64,000 nt of DNA from Aegilops tauschii subsp. strangulata (taxonomy: Eukaryota; Streptophyta; Magnoliopsida; Poales; Poaceae). This document shows positions 44,946 through 54,789 of this stretch, one piece after another. The position numbers and the translations under genes were made by a program. The notes under the pieces were generated by a model, which was not told where the DNA came from, did no database searches, and worked only from the letters and a program-made list of their open reading frames with translations. Every line of letters starts with the position of its first letter. Positions within the stretch are counted from its first letter, which is position 1. The DNA lies in the NCBI RefSeq assembly GCF_002575655.3, contig NC_053037.3:325961294-326025293 (forward strand). Direction: 5' to 3'.

Positions 44946-45995
44946 GTGACTTTTGTCATTTGGGTCAGTCGACCATCTCAGGCGGTTGGATGAAGATCCT
45001 ACGTCTCCTAACCCTTCTTCTTCCTCGTCTCTGATTCTTCCCATACATAACACCGCACGGGCCGCCGGCCAAACCACCGGCCCTCCCCTGAACCGCCCCC
45101 ACCGCCTGTGTTCCTCCGCCACCCCCACCCCCCACCCCCGCACCCACCCGCGTCGAGTTTTCTTCGTTCGGCGAGGCCCCACCACCGTCCCCACAACCAC
45201 CGTCCCCACACGAGCCCCTTCCCTCGCACCGGCGAGCTCTGAAAAATCGACTGACCCAATTTTGAAATTTAGTCTACTGTCATTTAACTAGTGTGGAATA
45301 TAAAAGGGGAAAACCATAAGCATTGCGAGTATAGTGTTGACCGTGCCATGGCGGATCTGAAGGTGCAAACCGGACAAAGGCAACTTCACAACCAATGTTT
45401 GCTTTCAACTAGCAAGTAAGTGATGGACAAGAAATCAGAGTAAAGCAGTGGCGATCTATTTTCTTGCTGCGATAAATAAGTTGAGCAGATACGAAAGAGT
45501 ACCGCCTCTGGTGCGGCGCCGTGTATGCATCTGCTGAGAATTTGACGGTGCTGCGGTAGCAATGGCTGTCGGCGGCGTGGAAGCAGATTTAGGAGGGTAG
45601 ACGGTGGTGGCGGGGCGCGGTGGACGAGACGGTCGTAGGAGCGGTGCCGGCAAGGTGGACGACGGCGGGGATGAAGCGAGAGGATGGGATGCAAGGATCC
45701 CGGTCCGAAGCCGCGGATGAGAGAGGTCGATCTCTTGTAATGGACGACGGCGTCGGGGTATCATCTCCGGCATTGTGGAGGAGGACGGCGGTGGATGGGG
45801 TGGCGGACGGAGGAGGCTGGGGTGGACAGGCTGTTTTGGCGCCCACGGAGTACGAATGGGGAAATGGAGGGAGAGAGGAAGGGGGAACCATGTCTTTAGG
45901 GCTCGCTTGTCCCAAATGCGAGGAAATTTACAAACTTAAGCAACCGTTTAAAATTTCCTACATCACAGCAATATTAGTCGCTTGGGGATAGGACG
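44946..45995. other. GC-rich Pro-rich segments, no confident gene
   Basis: Two GC-rich blocks, 44985-45240 and 45480-45900, open long frames on both strands with Pro/Ser-rich or Arg/Gly-rich translations. Composition alone explains them. A captured exon cannot be excluded, but no domain is recognised. Confidence 0.4.
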
Positions 45996-46700
45996 ATAAT
46001 CTCGCATACACTGAATATTTGCCAACGAGAGTTTCTTTTTGGCGCCCACCGTGTATGAATCGGGGAGGGAGTCGATTTCGGCCGAGGAGACACTGTGTTT
46101 TCACACCCACCGTGTATGAATCCGGGTGAGAGGTGGTTATGTCACGTTTGAGTGAAATTACAAACCTACCCCTATCGAAACCTATAGAACTCGAGCCGAT
46201 AGACTTTGCATGTCAGGGATAGGCAGTTATTTCCATCTCGCAGATTTTGGTTTCGGGCGGTTACTGTGACTTTCCCCGCTTCGTTCAAATTTTTGCAGAG
46301 CAAGAGTGCACGTTTACCGTGCCAACTCAATTCGAATCCAGTTTGTATTCTATTTTTGTTCGGGCAGGATCCATTTGCGATTGGAATAAAATTCTATATA
46401 CATCATTTTTTTATATACTTTCAAAAGCACAACAAAGAATTCCGCTCCTTTATATGTATATAATATGATTTACAAGTACAATGATCTCAAAATCATAAGG
46501 TTGAATTCAAAAAAAATTAAACCAAATTATGTTCTACTAAAATGTATGCATCAGTAATATCTACATATTAAATAACATAGATGCGCGTGAATTCATATGA
46601 GTTTGTCTGATCGGTAAACAAATGAATAATGTCAGCTTATAACTGGGATGGAGACGGAAAGGAGACCGCAACAAATGTTGTGTCTGCAGGAGAGAGTAAT
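45996..46700. other. AT-rich spacer
   Basis: Contains two copies of a short 'cac(t)cacc/cgtgtatgaat' phrase (46047 and 46110), related to 'gcccacggagtacgaatggg' at 45840. No gene seen. Confidence 0.4.
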
Positions 46701-47520
46701 TTTAGTGCTATGAGTCATATCTAGAGACATATAGGGTGTGTGAGAGAACCCCATAGAGAGAAAGACAAAGTGAAAGACGAGTGAGACTGTGTGTGTGGCG
46801 GTGAAAAAGAAAGCTTAGGTACCTAGTGATACCAGAGAACGGTAGAGATGTGAGAGATAATGAAAACCGTGTAATGTATAATGATAGGGAGAGTGTGATA
46901 CTTCTCAAGGGAGACGTCGAGAGACCTTGTTTGCAAAGATAGGAGAAACATGAAGTGAGTGTGCGGGTGAGCTAGAGAAAAGAGAATGATAGCTACATGA
47001 AGGAGCATGCCAGAGAGATGGGTGTGAAAGGAGTCAACATAAAAGGGATTCAAATATTTGAATTCGAGATGATGATACATGTAATTCATACTCGAACCAA
47101 AATTGATCTATCAAACATGCAAACTCCCCCCCCCCCCCGCTCTCTCTCTCACACACACACAGCTCCTGCTTCCACTCCCCTTCCCGACTATCGTCTGTCT
47201 CTCACACACAAAAACTCTCGCTTTCGCACCCCCAACTCGTATTTCTCTCACATCATTGATCGACTAGCCTCCAGATAGGTTTATACACCCGCACACTCGT
47301 GCTTCCACTATCGCGTACATGTCTCTCTCGCGCTCCTTGTATCTATGTAGATTTTTCGTCCCTTCTTGAGACATGCCCTCTCGATCGTGCACACACACAC
47401 TATCGCCTCATTTTAAGCTGATACCTCTCGCACACACACTCTTTGTGTCTTTGTCACACATGCACTCCGTCCTCCTCCTCTCTCCTCCTCTCTCACACAC
47501 ACAACACACACATGGGCTTT
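46700..47520. repeat. Purine- and CA/CT-rich low-complexity tract
   Basis: 46720-47050 is rich in gagag and tgtgtg. After a C12-13 run at about 47126 the strand bias flips to (CT)n and (CA)n tracts until 47515. Roughly mirror-image composition around 47100 suggests a diverged large palindrome or paired microsatellites. Frames inside are low-complexity. Confidence 0.7.
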
Positions 47521-47528
47521 TTGCAAAA

Positions 47529-47968
47529 ACTAGCAAGATGCCCGTGCGTTGCACGGAACATCAAGATGCATTTGTATGAGTAGTTTATCTTGTGGGAGAA
47601 AAGGATGAACGAGGGAAGGCCTTATTTGCAAATGTGGAGAGGGGTGTGGGTATCTTTTTGCAAAATTGCCATAGTTTCCTTCCTATCCGTCAGATATAAA
47701 TCGGACGGCCTATATTGCAGGATGGCAGGCACACCATCATCACCAACTATGTTTTTTATCTTGACTCTTATAAAAAGCATAGTCGGTGATGATGGTGTGC
47801 CTACCATCCTGCAATATAGGTCGTCCGATCTATATCTAACGGATAGGAAGGAAACTATGGCAATTTACCCGCACTCCTCTCCACATCTGCAGATAAGGCC
47901 TTCCCTCGTCCATCCTTTTCTCCCACAAGATCTTGATGTTCCGTGCAACGCAAGGGCATCTTGCTAGT
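47529..47968. mobile_element. Foldback (hairpin) element, 440 bp
   Basis: Left end ACTAGCAAGATGCCCGTGCG and right end CGCAAGGGCATCTTGCTAGT are inverted complements with little change. The two arms stay complementary over almost their full ~215-bp length, with a small loop around 47755-47780. No coding capacity. Terminal 'ctagcaagatgcccgtgcgt' is a familiar repeat end in grass genomes; I cannot name its family. A single arm of a relative is at 52117-52338. Confidence 0.9.
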
Positions 47969-48758
47969 AAGAATAGAAATTGGAGATATACCACTTCTCG
48001 AATCTTGAAACCAACAACATTCCTCCCTTATCTCATCAAAACCGCCAAAGGAATATATTTTGAGTGAAACATAAGATATTTTTACTGATACACGTATTTC
48101 AAAACTAGACTCTTTTACTATCAAATCGGTGAATATGCATTAATCTACTTTGATCGTGTGGCAACACATTGGCACATTGCTAGTAGTTATTACTACTGTA
48201 TAATTTTTTGGACACCAGACAAACGGTGGAGTACATATACGAAGAGAAGAGGCGCACACACGCAGTCCGTCTCTCGCTGTCTCGCACACATGAGAGTTAC
48301 GTAAAGGCACCATTAACAAATAAACCCTAAAACCCTAGGTGCACGATTGCTGCATGCGCGGGTACCGGGTACGTGGTGGAGTGCACCTTTGTAGGAATGG
48401 TCATCTCACGTGACAATTTGATCCGTAGGAGTTGATGGTCGGGACCACAGGTGAACGACCTGGAGGCGGTGGCTCGCCAGTTGCCACAGATCGAGTAGCC
48501 ACGTTTAAAATATCATTTTTTAGCGGGGTAAGAGTTCCGATTTTCAAGGGCGCGTTATAAGTACTTCAGTAGTTTTTAGAACGATTTGTATGGAGCGAAA
48601 ATGGAATTCATAACTACTACCTCCTTGGCGTATGGTTGTATGGGTTTATGTTGCGAGATGTTGAACCTGGTAGTTCTAGGGCAAATACTATTGTTTAGAT
48701 GTTGGTTTTCAGTAATGAAAATCGGAAGGTGGAAACACTTCTTGGATGAAAAAAACTA
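47969..48758. other. Spacer without recognised features
   Basis: Unique-looking AT-rich to mixed DNA. No gene, splice-linked exon set or repeat end was recognised. Confidence 0.4.
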
Positions 48759-48885
48759 CTACCTCCGTCCTGGTTTACTAGTCCCCATCGTATTTTGGGT
48801 CAAAGTTTGTCCACGAATTTTACTTGTAAAATGTGAATGGAAAACAAGATTTTGTTATACCCAAATAAAAAAGGACTGGAGGGAG
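48759..48885. mobile_element. Stowaway-type MITE
   Basis: About 127 bp with left end CTACCTCCGTCCTGGTTTAC and right end AAAAAAGGACTGGAGGGAG. It is preceded by TA (48757-48758); the right flank is TG instead of TA. The internal 'gtattttgggtcaaagtttg' matches a common mariner-type MITE of Triticeae from memory. Confidence 0.8.
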
Positions 48886-49091
48886 TGATTGCTCTGACAC
48901 GGACGCAACCTCTCATAGCGCAGGCATTGAATCGGCGCGCCGGCCAAGAGGGCCCCACTCACTACAGGCCAGGCTGAACACGCCTCCTCGCCACATGCAA
49001 CTGGCTTCAGACTGTCCCGCCTGCCTCCATTGAATCCGTGCGTGTGCCGGCAACACGTCCTTCCGGCTGGCTGGCTCCTCTCGTCCGCTCG

Positions 49092-49099
49092 CTATTTAA
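49092..49099 (+). promoter_or_regulatory. Possible TATA box
   Basis: TATTTAAA in the context 'ctcgctatttaaacgagg', about 200 bp before an ATG at 49294 in GC-rich DNA. It would be the core promoter if the small ORF downstream is real. Confidence 0.4.
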
Positions 49100-49293
49100 A
49101 CGAGGCCAGACGCCTGGCAAGAACCGCACCACACCACTGCTCCCCATATCCTCCTTGCACCATTTTCTCCACACTCTCCATAGCATCCAGTGAGTAGGAA
49201 GACGAGTTCTCCGGCATAAAAGCCGGCTGGGTGCCCCGACAAGCCAGACAACTCGCTGCCCCACCTCCCTCCCCGCCCCAGGACGTCAGTACG

Positions 49294-49542
49294 ATGGGCG
49301 AGGCTGCAGGTGGGCAAGCAGAGGAGCAAGCCACCGCTCCAAGCTGGCCCCTGGTGCATCAACTCGACGCTCCAAGCCTGCTCACAGAGGAGTGGCCAGT
49401 TGCTGCACGCCGACACACGAGGGACCACGAGGTCCAGTGCACCATGGTTGGCCGCGCCATCCGACACAAACGTTGGCGGAACCGCGGCATGCTGGCGGAG
49501 GTGGCCAACACGTTTGCGGCCATCGCCGACACCGAGGAATAG
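49294..49542 (+). CDS. Small hypothetical protein (82 aa)
   Basis: An ATG at 49294 opens 82 codons (MGEAAGGQAEEQATAPSWPL to AAIADTEE) ending in TAG at 49540. The region is GC-rich like many grass genes and has a TATA-like box about 200 bp upstream and C-rich leader-like DNA between. The middle is basic (RAIRHKRWRNRG). No family is recognised. Overlapping frames on both strands are also open, so GC content could explain it. It lies outside clear transposon boundaries and is the best candidate for a non-transposon gene in the window, but weakly so. Confidence 0.3.
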   Translation: MGEAAGGQAEEQATAPSWPLVHQLDAPSLLTEEWPVAARRHTRDHEVQCTMVGRAIRHKRWRNRGMLAEVANTFAAIADTEE

Positions 49543-50093
49543 TAGACCACGGGAGCCGCCGCCGCTCTGAACCCACGAATGCTACGACCACCGCGTCGCC
49601 GGCATAGACACCCGGTGTGTTGCCCGGTTTGGCTCAAAACATCGTGAACCCCAGCCGCGGCCGGCATTAGAAATTATACCTGCTTCCAGAAGTTATTCGC
49701 GATTAGTCAAAAAATGACCAAAATATAATTAATTACGCATGGTCTTGACTTGTGGTGCTCGCACTGGTAGTAGGAACTAGAGGTTTTTCTTTATTTATAA
49801 CTATCCTCACATTTTTTTGGCTTTCAACTGAATCATGGTTGTGGACATTATCTATGAGTGTGCAGATATCTGTGAACATGAGTTTGATGTGGAAGTTGAA
49901 CTTGGAATGTTGGGCTTGCACATGAACTATACCATGTCCAATGCTTCATCTGTTATTGTTTGGAAAGTAATTGCTGTTATTACATGACCCAAAAAAAATT
50001 ATTTTGTGCCACATCAGTAGATGCACGGACATCACAACAGGCATGCTGACTGGATAAACATTTGAACCTAGCTATTATGAAGGAAAATTTGTA
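49543..50093. other. Spacer without recognised features
   Basis: GC-rich up to about 49670, then AT-rich. Nothing is recognised. Confidence 0.4.
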
Positions 50094-50465
50094 TTGACAA
50101 CAGTTTTAGATAGCAGGAGACGCCTAGCCTGCTCTGCCTCTGCTAGATTCTTTCTGGCTTCTTCCATCTCTTCTTTGGCTTGGGTGAAGAGAGCATCTCA
50201 TTGCTCTTTTCGCTTCTTTAGGAACTCAGCTACATTCTCAAGGGCTGCTACACGCTTTCTTTCAGCCTTTACTAGAGCCACGAGGACACAAAGAGTTGAC
50301 GACTCCACCTGGCTTGTGTGTAATCCAGCATCATCTGGGAATTTGTACCTTGTGGCTAATCCAGCATCATTAGGGAACTGGCACCTTGTGTGTAATCCAA
50401 CCTCATTTTGGAAACATGATCTCGAGGTTGACCATACTTCCCTCCTCGCAGGAACTGCATCCTGA
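50094..50465 (-). pseudogene. Coiled-coil coding remnant
   Basis: The minus strand reads as a charged, heptad-like stretch: KAERKRVAALENVAEFLKKR, then a TGA at 50198-50200, then TQAKEEMEEARKNLAEAEQA. Upstream of it (50300-50420) three ~45-bp units encode variants of DAGLHT(R/S) and FP(N/D)DAGL. Such a coiled coil is common at the end of plant En/Spm-associated transposon proteins, but I cannot assign it. The open plus-strand frame here has Ser/Ala/Arg-rich content and is the shadow. Broken by at least one stop. Confidence 0.4.
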
Positions 50466-51101
50466 CATGAAGTTACTTCTTTTTTAGATCAATACTCAGA
50501 GCAACCAAGATCCATTTAGTAGAAGCTAGATAAACAGGACTCGGAGAAGTGAGTTCAAAAGGAAAAATATAAAAACAGACTACAAGGTGAGAACACCCAC
50601 TTCCTACATCAAGCTAAAAATGAAAGCACTAGGACGATTAAGACTCTTCTTATTACACATCGAAGAACACGAGGCTAAGAGAAACAGAAACTACAACATA
50701 TACACATCGAAGAACACGAGGCTAAACGAAAGTAATTGAAAGGGTGTTACTTACCAAAGCTTGTTTTACAGGTTCGGTGCAGCTCCTCTTTAACTTGCCA
50801 TGCTCCTTGAAGATGTCCCCAATATCCCGTGTTTGGTCTTCGTTGCTCCTCTGCATGTTGGCACCCGTGGTTTTAAAATCTCAACATGGCAAGGAAAATA
50901 TACTAGTAATACTCACGCATCTTGTGGGAAACATTAAAGCACTCGTCTGCCATGTTAGAGCATCTCCAACAGAAGCGCAACGCGCGGCACTTTAAAAAGC
51001 GTTTACAGTGCTGAGATGAAGAAGTAGAGATAGAGAGTAGAGACTAGAGAGTAGAGACATAGATAGTTCTCAGCATAGATATATAAAAAAAGATAGTTCA
51101 A
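50466..51101. other. Spacer before AP2-like gene
   Basis: Contains two copies of 'acacatcgaagaacacgagg' (50656 and 50702), about 46 bp apart, a 'gagcatctccaacag' phrase near 50959 that often lies at ends of grass repeats, and a GAGTA-rich stretch (51020-51060). The GAGTA-rich stretch is complementary in type to the CTACT-rich one at 51970-52100. Confidence 0.5.
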
Positions 51102-51686
51102 CTACTCCTCGTCATCCGACTCCTCCTCGGTGATGTCCTCCTCTGACGTCTCAATGTTGGTGTGAAGATACTGATCGTCGTCGGATTCCCAGGGCGACGC
51201 TGCTCCTAGCCTCATGTTGAATTGAGCATCAGCTTTTCACGTACGCTTGTCCTCGCGATAGGCGGCTCTCTCCGCCCTCCTCTTGTCCCTCTCCGCCCTC
51301 CTTTGCGCGTAGAACTCGCGCTCGTTGATGATGTCCTACGGGAAGCGTTGGCGCCACAACGCCATGGCTTCCTTGTCCATCTCGGCGATGCCGAGACGGT
51401 GCTCCCGCCTCCGCTTGTCGCGACGATCCTCATCGGTGATAAGCCGCGGCAGAGGCGCGAGCTCCTGCGCCCGCTCCCGCGTCGGCACATTGGGAAAGTT
51501 CAATGTTCTATGAGGCCACCAGAGGCGCCACGCCGCTGCGTCATATGCGCGAGCGGCCTCGTTGGCGGTGTCGAAATTGCCGAGGCCGAGGTGCATCCCG
51601 CGGAACCGGATCTCGGTGGAGAAGCCGCCGGAGGGGCGCGCGCAGACGCCGCGGTATCCCCAAGTTTCCCGGCGAGGCGGCGGCAT
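51102..51686 (-). pseudogene. AP2/ERF-like gene with two stops
   Basis: Minus strand from the ATG at 51686 (MPPPRRETWGYRGVCARPSG). The AP2-like domain follows at once: YRGV, an EIRFRGMHLGLGNFDTA block, AARAYDAAAWRL and LNFP. A charged C-terminal part continues with DEDRRDKRRREHRLGIAEMD. The frame meets TAG at 51336-51338 after WRQRFP and TGA at 51237-51239. Between and beyond these it stays clearly coding-like (DIINEREFYAQRRAERDKRR, then a Glu/Asp-rich end) until a final stop at 51102. It is intronless with 194 ancestral codons. This is a distinct group from canonical ERF factors: the domain lacks the usual WLG and has few basic DNA-contact residues. Such genes occur in many copies in wheat (from memory). 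It is broken and probably not functional. Confidence 0.7.
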
Positions 51687-51713
51687 GATGGCGTGGCGGC
51701 GGCGAGGCGAGAA

Positions 51714-51880
51714 AGAGCGGGGAGAGAGCGGTGGCGAGGCGCAGAGCGGGGAGAGAGCGGTGGCGAGGCATAGAGTAGGGAGAGAGCGGTGGCGAGGCAC
51801 AGAGCGGGGAGAGAACGGTGGCGAGGGACAGAGCGGGGAGAAAGTGGTGGCAAGGCACAGAGCGGTGGGAGGGCGTTGGA
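51714..51880. repeat. ~31-bp minisatellite upstream of AP2-like gene
   Basis: About five units of 'gagcggggagagagcggt' plus 'ggcgaggc(a/g)cag' with substitutions. Open frames on both strands in it are artefacts of the repeat. Confidence 0.85.
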
Positions 51881-51959
51881 TTTTATAAAGCGTGCCGCAC
51901 GCCAAAACTAACGCGCGCCCGACCACTTTTCCCCCGCGCGCGCGATCCTTTCCCGACGT

Positions 51960-52112
51960 CCCTGCTATCTCTACTCTCTTCTCTACTGTTATATTTATTT
52001 TATATTTAATATTTATCTCTACTCTCTTCTCTACTGTTATATTTATTTTATATTTAATATTTATCTCTACTTCTCTACTCTCTACTCTTTTTTTCTACTT
52101 TTTTCTTTTAAA
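51960..52112. repeat. CT-rich tract with a 54-bp direct repeat
   Basis: The unit 'atctctactctcttctctac' plus 'tgttatatttattttatattt' occurs twice in tandem (51968 and 52014), followed by further ctctact runs. Confidence 0.8.
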
Positions 52113-52116
52113 AAAT

Positions 52117-52338
52117 AGAGTTGGTGATGAAGGCGTGCCTGCCATCCTGCAATATAGGCCGTCCGATTTATATCCAACGGATAGGAAGGAAACTATGGCA
52201 ATTTTGCAGAAAGATACCCACACCCATCTCCAGATGTGCAAATATGGCCTTCCCTCGTTCATCCTTTTCTCCTACAAGATAAACTACTCATACAAATGCA
52301 TCTTGATGTTCCGTGCAACGCATGGGCATCTTGCTAGT
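52117..52338. mobile_element. Single arm of the foldback element
   Basis: 222 bp similar to the right half (47770-47968) of the hairpin element, ending GGGCATCTTGCTAGT. The left arm is missing, so this is a half-element. Confidence 0.85.
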
Positions 52339-52859
52339 TCTGAAAAACTTTCCATCATTTGCCACACTACTGGTTGCAGATGAAGAAGCTACCCAAGCAC
52401 AGCGTGATACAGTACAAAAAAAAGACACATCCATGACATTTTGGGCCAAACGAAAAAAATTTCTGTCATACTTATGACACTTCTATGACGATAATTGTGA
52501 CAAAACCTGGTATCATCATAGATGTGGTGGGCTCCTACTTCTATAACAAAAAATCATGACAAAAAATGGGCTTTTCGTCCTGGGCGGGCCGGAGACGCAG
52601 CTGCATGACATTCTTTGGGCCATCCATGATGGAAAAAACTGTGGTAGAAGCGAGGGCTAGAAAAATATCGGGGTGTTCCCGGTTACGGTGGCTGGTCGGG
52701 GCTGAGCGATGCGCGTTTCTCTCGTACATGCACACGCGTGTGTGCGAGGCGTAGGGCTCTAACTGAACCCGAGCGATTGCACTGCAGGCTACGCGTTACT
52801 GAACCCGAGCGATCGATCGATGGCTGTTAACTGAACCCGATCGAGCGATTCCTTCGCTA

Positions 52860-53325
52860 CTGCTGCTAACTGAAGCCGATCGATGCTGCCTCTGGATGAA
52901 GAGTGAGCATTACTGGGGGGTTTGGATGAACAGTTCCCGGTGGGGGTGGATGAACAGGACCCCGTGGTGTTGCCTCTGGATGAACAGGACCCCGATCTAT
53001 CGAGCCGGTTGGGGCTGGATGAACCGGACCCTGTGGAGGGCTGGATGAACAGGACCACCCCGTGGATGGCTGGATGAACAGTAGACGGTGGAGGGCTGGA
53101 TGAACAGTAGCCCGTGGACGGGTGGTTGAACAGGAGCCCGTGGAGAGGGCTGGTTGAACAGTAGCCGGTGGAGTAGCGCGTGGTGGAGGCTGGATGAACA
53201 GGAGCCCGTGGATGAACAGTCGCAGGTGGAGGCTGGAGGAGGTCGACGGTGGATGAATAGTAGCCCATGGAGGCTGGAGGGGGTCGATGGTGGAGATGAA
53301 CAGTATCCCGTGGAGTCCAGTTTTG
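52860..53325. repeat. Subterminal repeats 'ctggatgaacag' of K
   Basis: The phrase 'ggatgaacag' or 'ggttgaacag' with 'gtggagg' recurs about 15 times at 20-40-bp spacing. Frames across it are repeat artefacts. Confidence 0.85.
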
Positions 53326-53640
53326 CGGTACGCCACACCCCTCCCGATGAACAGGATCCCCGTTTCGACCGTAGCGCTCCAACACAAGTCCGTTTCCTCC
53401 GTTTTGTGGTACGCCACACCCCTCCCGATGAACAGGACCCCCGTTTCGACCGTAGGAGGTCCGTTTCCTCCGTTTGCGGTACGCCAGACCCCTCCCGATG
53501 AACAGGATCCCGTTTCGAACGTGGCTGGTCGAACACAAGGCCGTTTCCTCCGTTCTATGGTACGCCATGCCTCGTTTCCATCGGCTGTTCCGTCCAAGCC
53601 CTCCCGATGAACTCGACGACGCATTCTGTTCCGACCCAGC
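53325..53640. repeat. ~80-bp tandem repeat in K
   Basis: Four units, each with 'gtacgccacacccctcccga' and 'tgaacagga(t/c)cc(c)cgtttcgac', begin near 53328, 53408, 53477 and 53560. Confidence 0.85.
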
Positions 53641-53914
53641 CGGTTGGCTCCCCATGAACACGACGATGACGTAGTTTCTCCGTTCCGACCCATCCATGTA
53701 CACGAGCCCTGGCCGTACGTATGCGCGAGTAGGCGTTCGAGACCCCGCCCGTATGTACATACGTGGCCGTATTTTCTTTCTTGCACACTGGCCGCTGTAC
53801 ATACGTGTGCATGCTACGTGCGCTCCTCTACATCGACCAGTATCTACGTACACGTTCGCGACCAGAATGACAACACTACGTACGCTTCGACCAGGTGGGT
53901 CCCGACTGTCAGGA

Positions 53915-54610
53915 ACTTCCTTGCGTGCGAAGATGTAGCTGGTGGGTCCCAGCAGTCAGGGGGCGAATCGTTTTTTGCCCGGACGCACTTCCTTGCGTGC
54001 GAAGATGTAGCTGGTAGTTCCCAGCAGTCAGGGGAAACGTTTTTTTTTTGTGAAATACGGTTGCCCGTCCGATGGGTCCCTGCTGTTAGGTGGAGGAATC
54101 ATTATTTTCTGCGTAATAAGCAGGCACTTCCTTGCTGCGGCCATGGACCCAGCTGTCAGCCTGTCCACGTACAGTCCACGTCCGATGGAAGCCGTTCCTT
54201 GACCACATTGACCACGCCGCACCGAGAGCTCTAGGGCGGTGGATGACGACGAGGCCTAGGAAGGGGACGACGCCGAGCCGGGGAAGACGCGGCAGTGGAT
54301 GCCCACGCGTAGAGGAGTATGAGGGTTCACTGGTTCGCTGCGGTGTGAGGCTGCCGTCGCCACAGAATAACAGGGGGTGTGGGTGAGTAGAGGGATGGCC
54401 TGGCCAGCAGTGGGACTAGTATGGGGCGGTGAGGCCTCCGCGGCATCGCAGCCGGCCACGGGAGGCAGGAGCACGAGGCACGACCGGCGCTGGTTTGGGT
54501 GGCTGGAGCAAGAAGACCAGAGGTTGAAGAAGCACTACGGCCGTTGGATGGACATTGTACGGTCACTGGAGGTAGAATCGTTCATATTGACTAAGTTGAC
54601 AAAGCCCTCC
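53915..54610 (+). repeat. K block, copy 1
   Basis: GC-rich block with 'acttccttgcgtgcgaagat' (twice: near 53924 and 53989), 'ggacccagctgtcagcc', and a coding-like end (RRWFGWLEQEDQRLKKHYGR at about 54487-54546). It is similar to 62572-63160 (copy 2) and 63660-64000 (copy 3). No protein family is recognised for the coding-like end. Confidence 0.8.
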
Positions 54611-54789
54611 ATCCCCGTCAACCACTACAAGAAATATGTCAACTTGTGACCCTCACTATTGGCCGCTGAAAGGTCATAGTTTTTCATGTGCGACCTTTTT
54701 TTGACCAAAAACAGGTCAAAAGCTGGCGGTCGTAAACTGAAATTAACGACCTTCTATAAAAGGTCGTTGGTTCTTCGACCAAAATTTTG

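Noticed and set aside
51500..51926. N-terminal extension (~80 residues) of the second AP2-like ORF and other frames over it
   Set aside because: Produced by the 31-bp minisatellite; the domain begins right after the ATG at 51686.
38976..52409. CACTA J as one complete element ending at 52409
   Set aside because: No TAGTG terminus with a CTT duplication was found and no transposase is present, so only the left end is called.
52789..53853. Minus-strand frames of 354 and 306 codons
   Set aside because: They cross the 'ggatgaacag' and 80-bp repeats of CACTA K; the translation is repeats of the same short phrases, so they are repeat artefacts.
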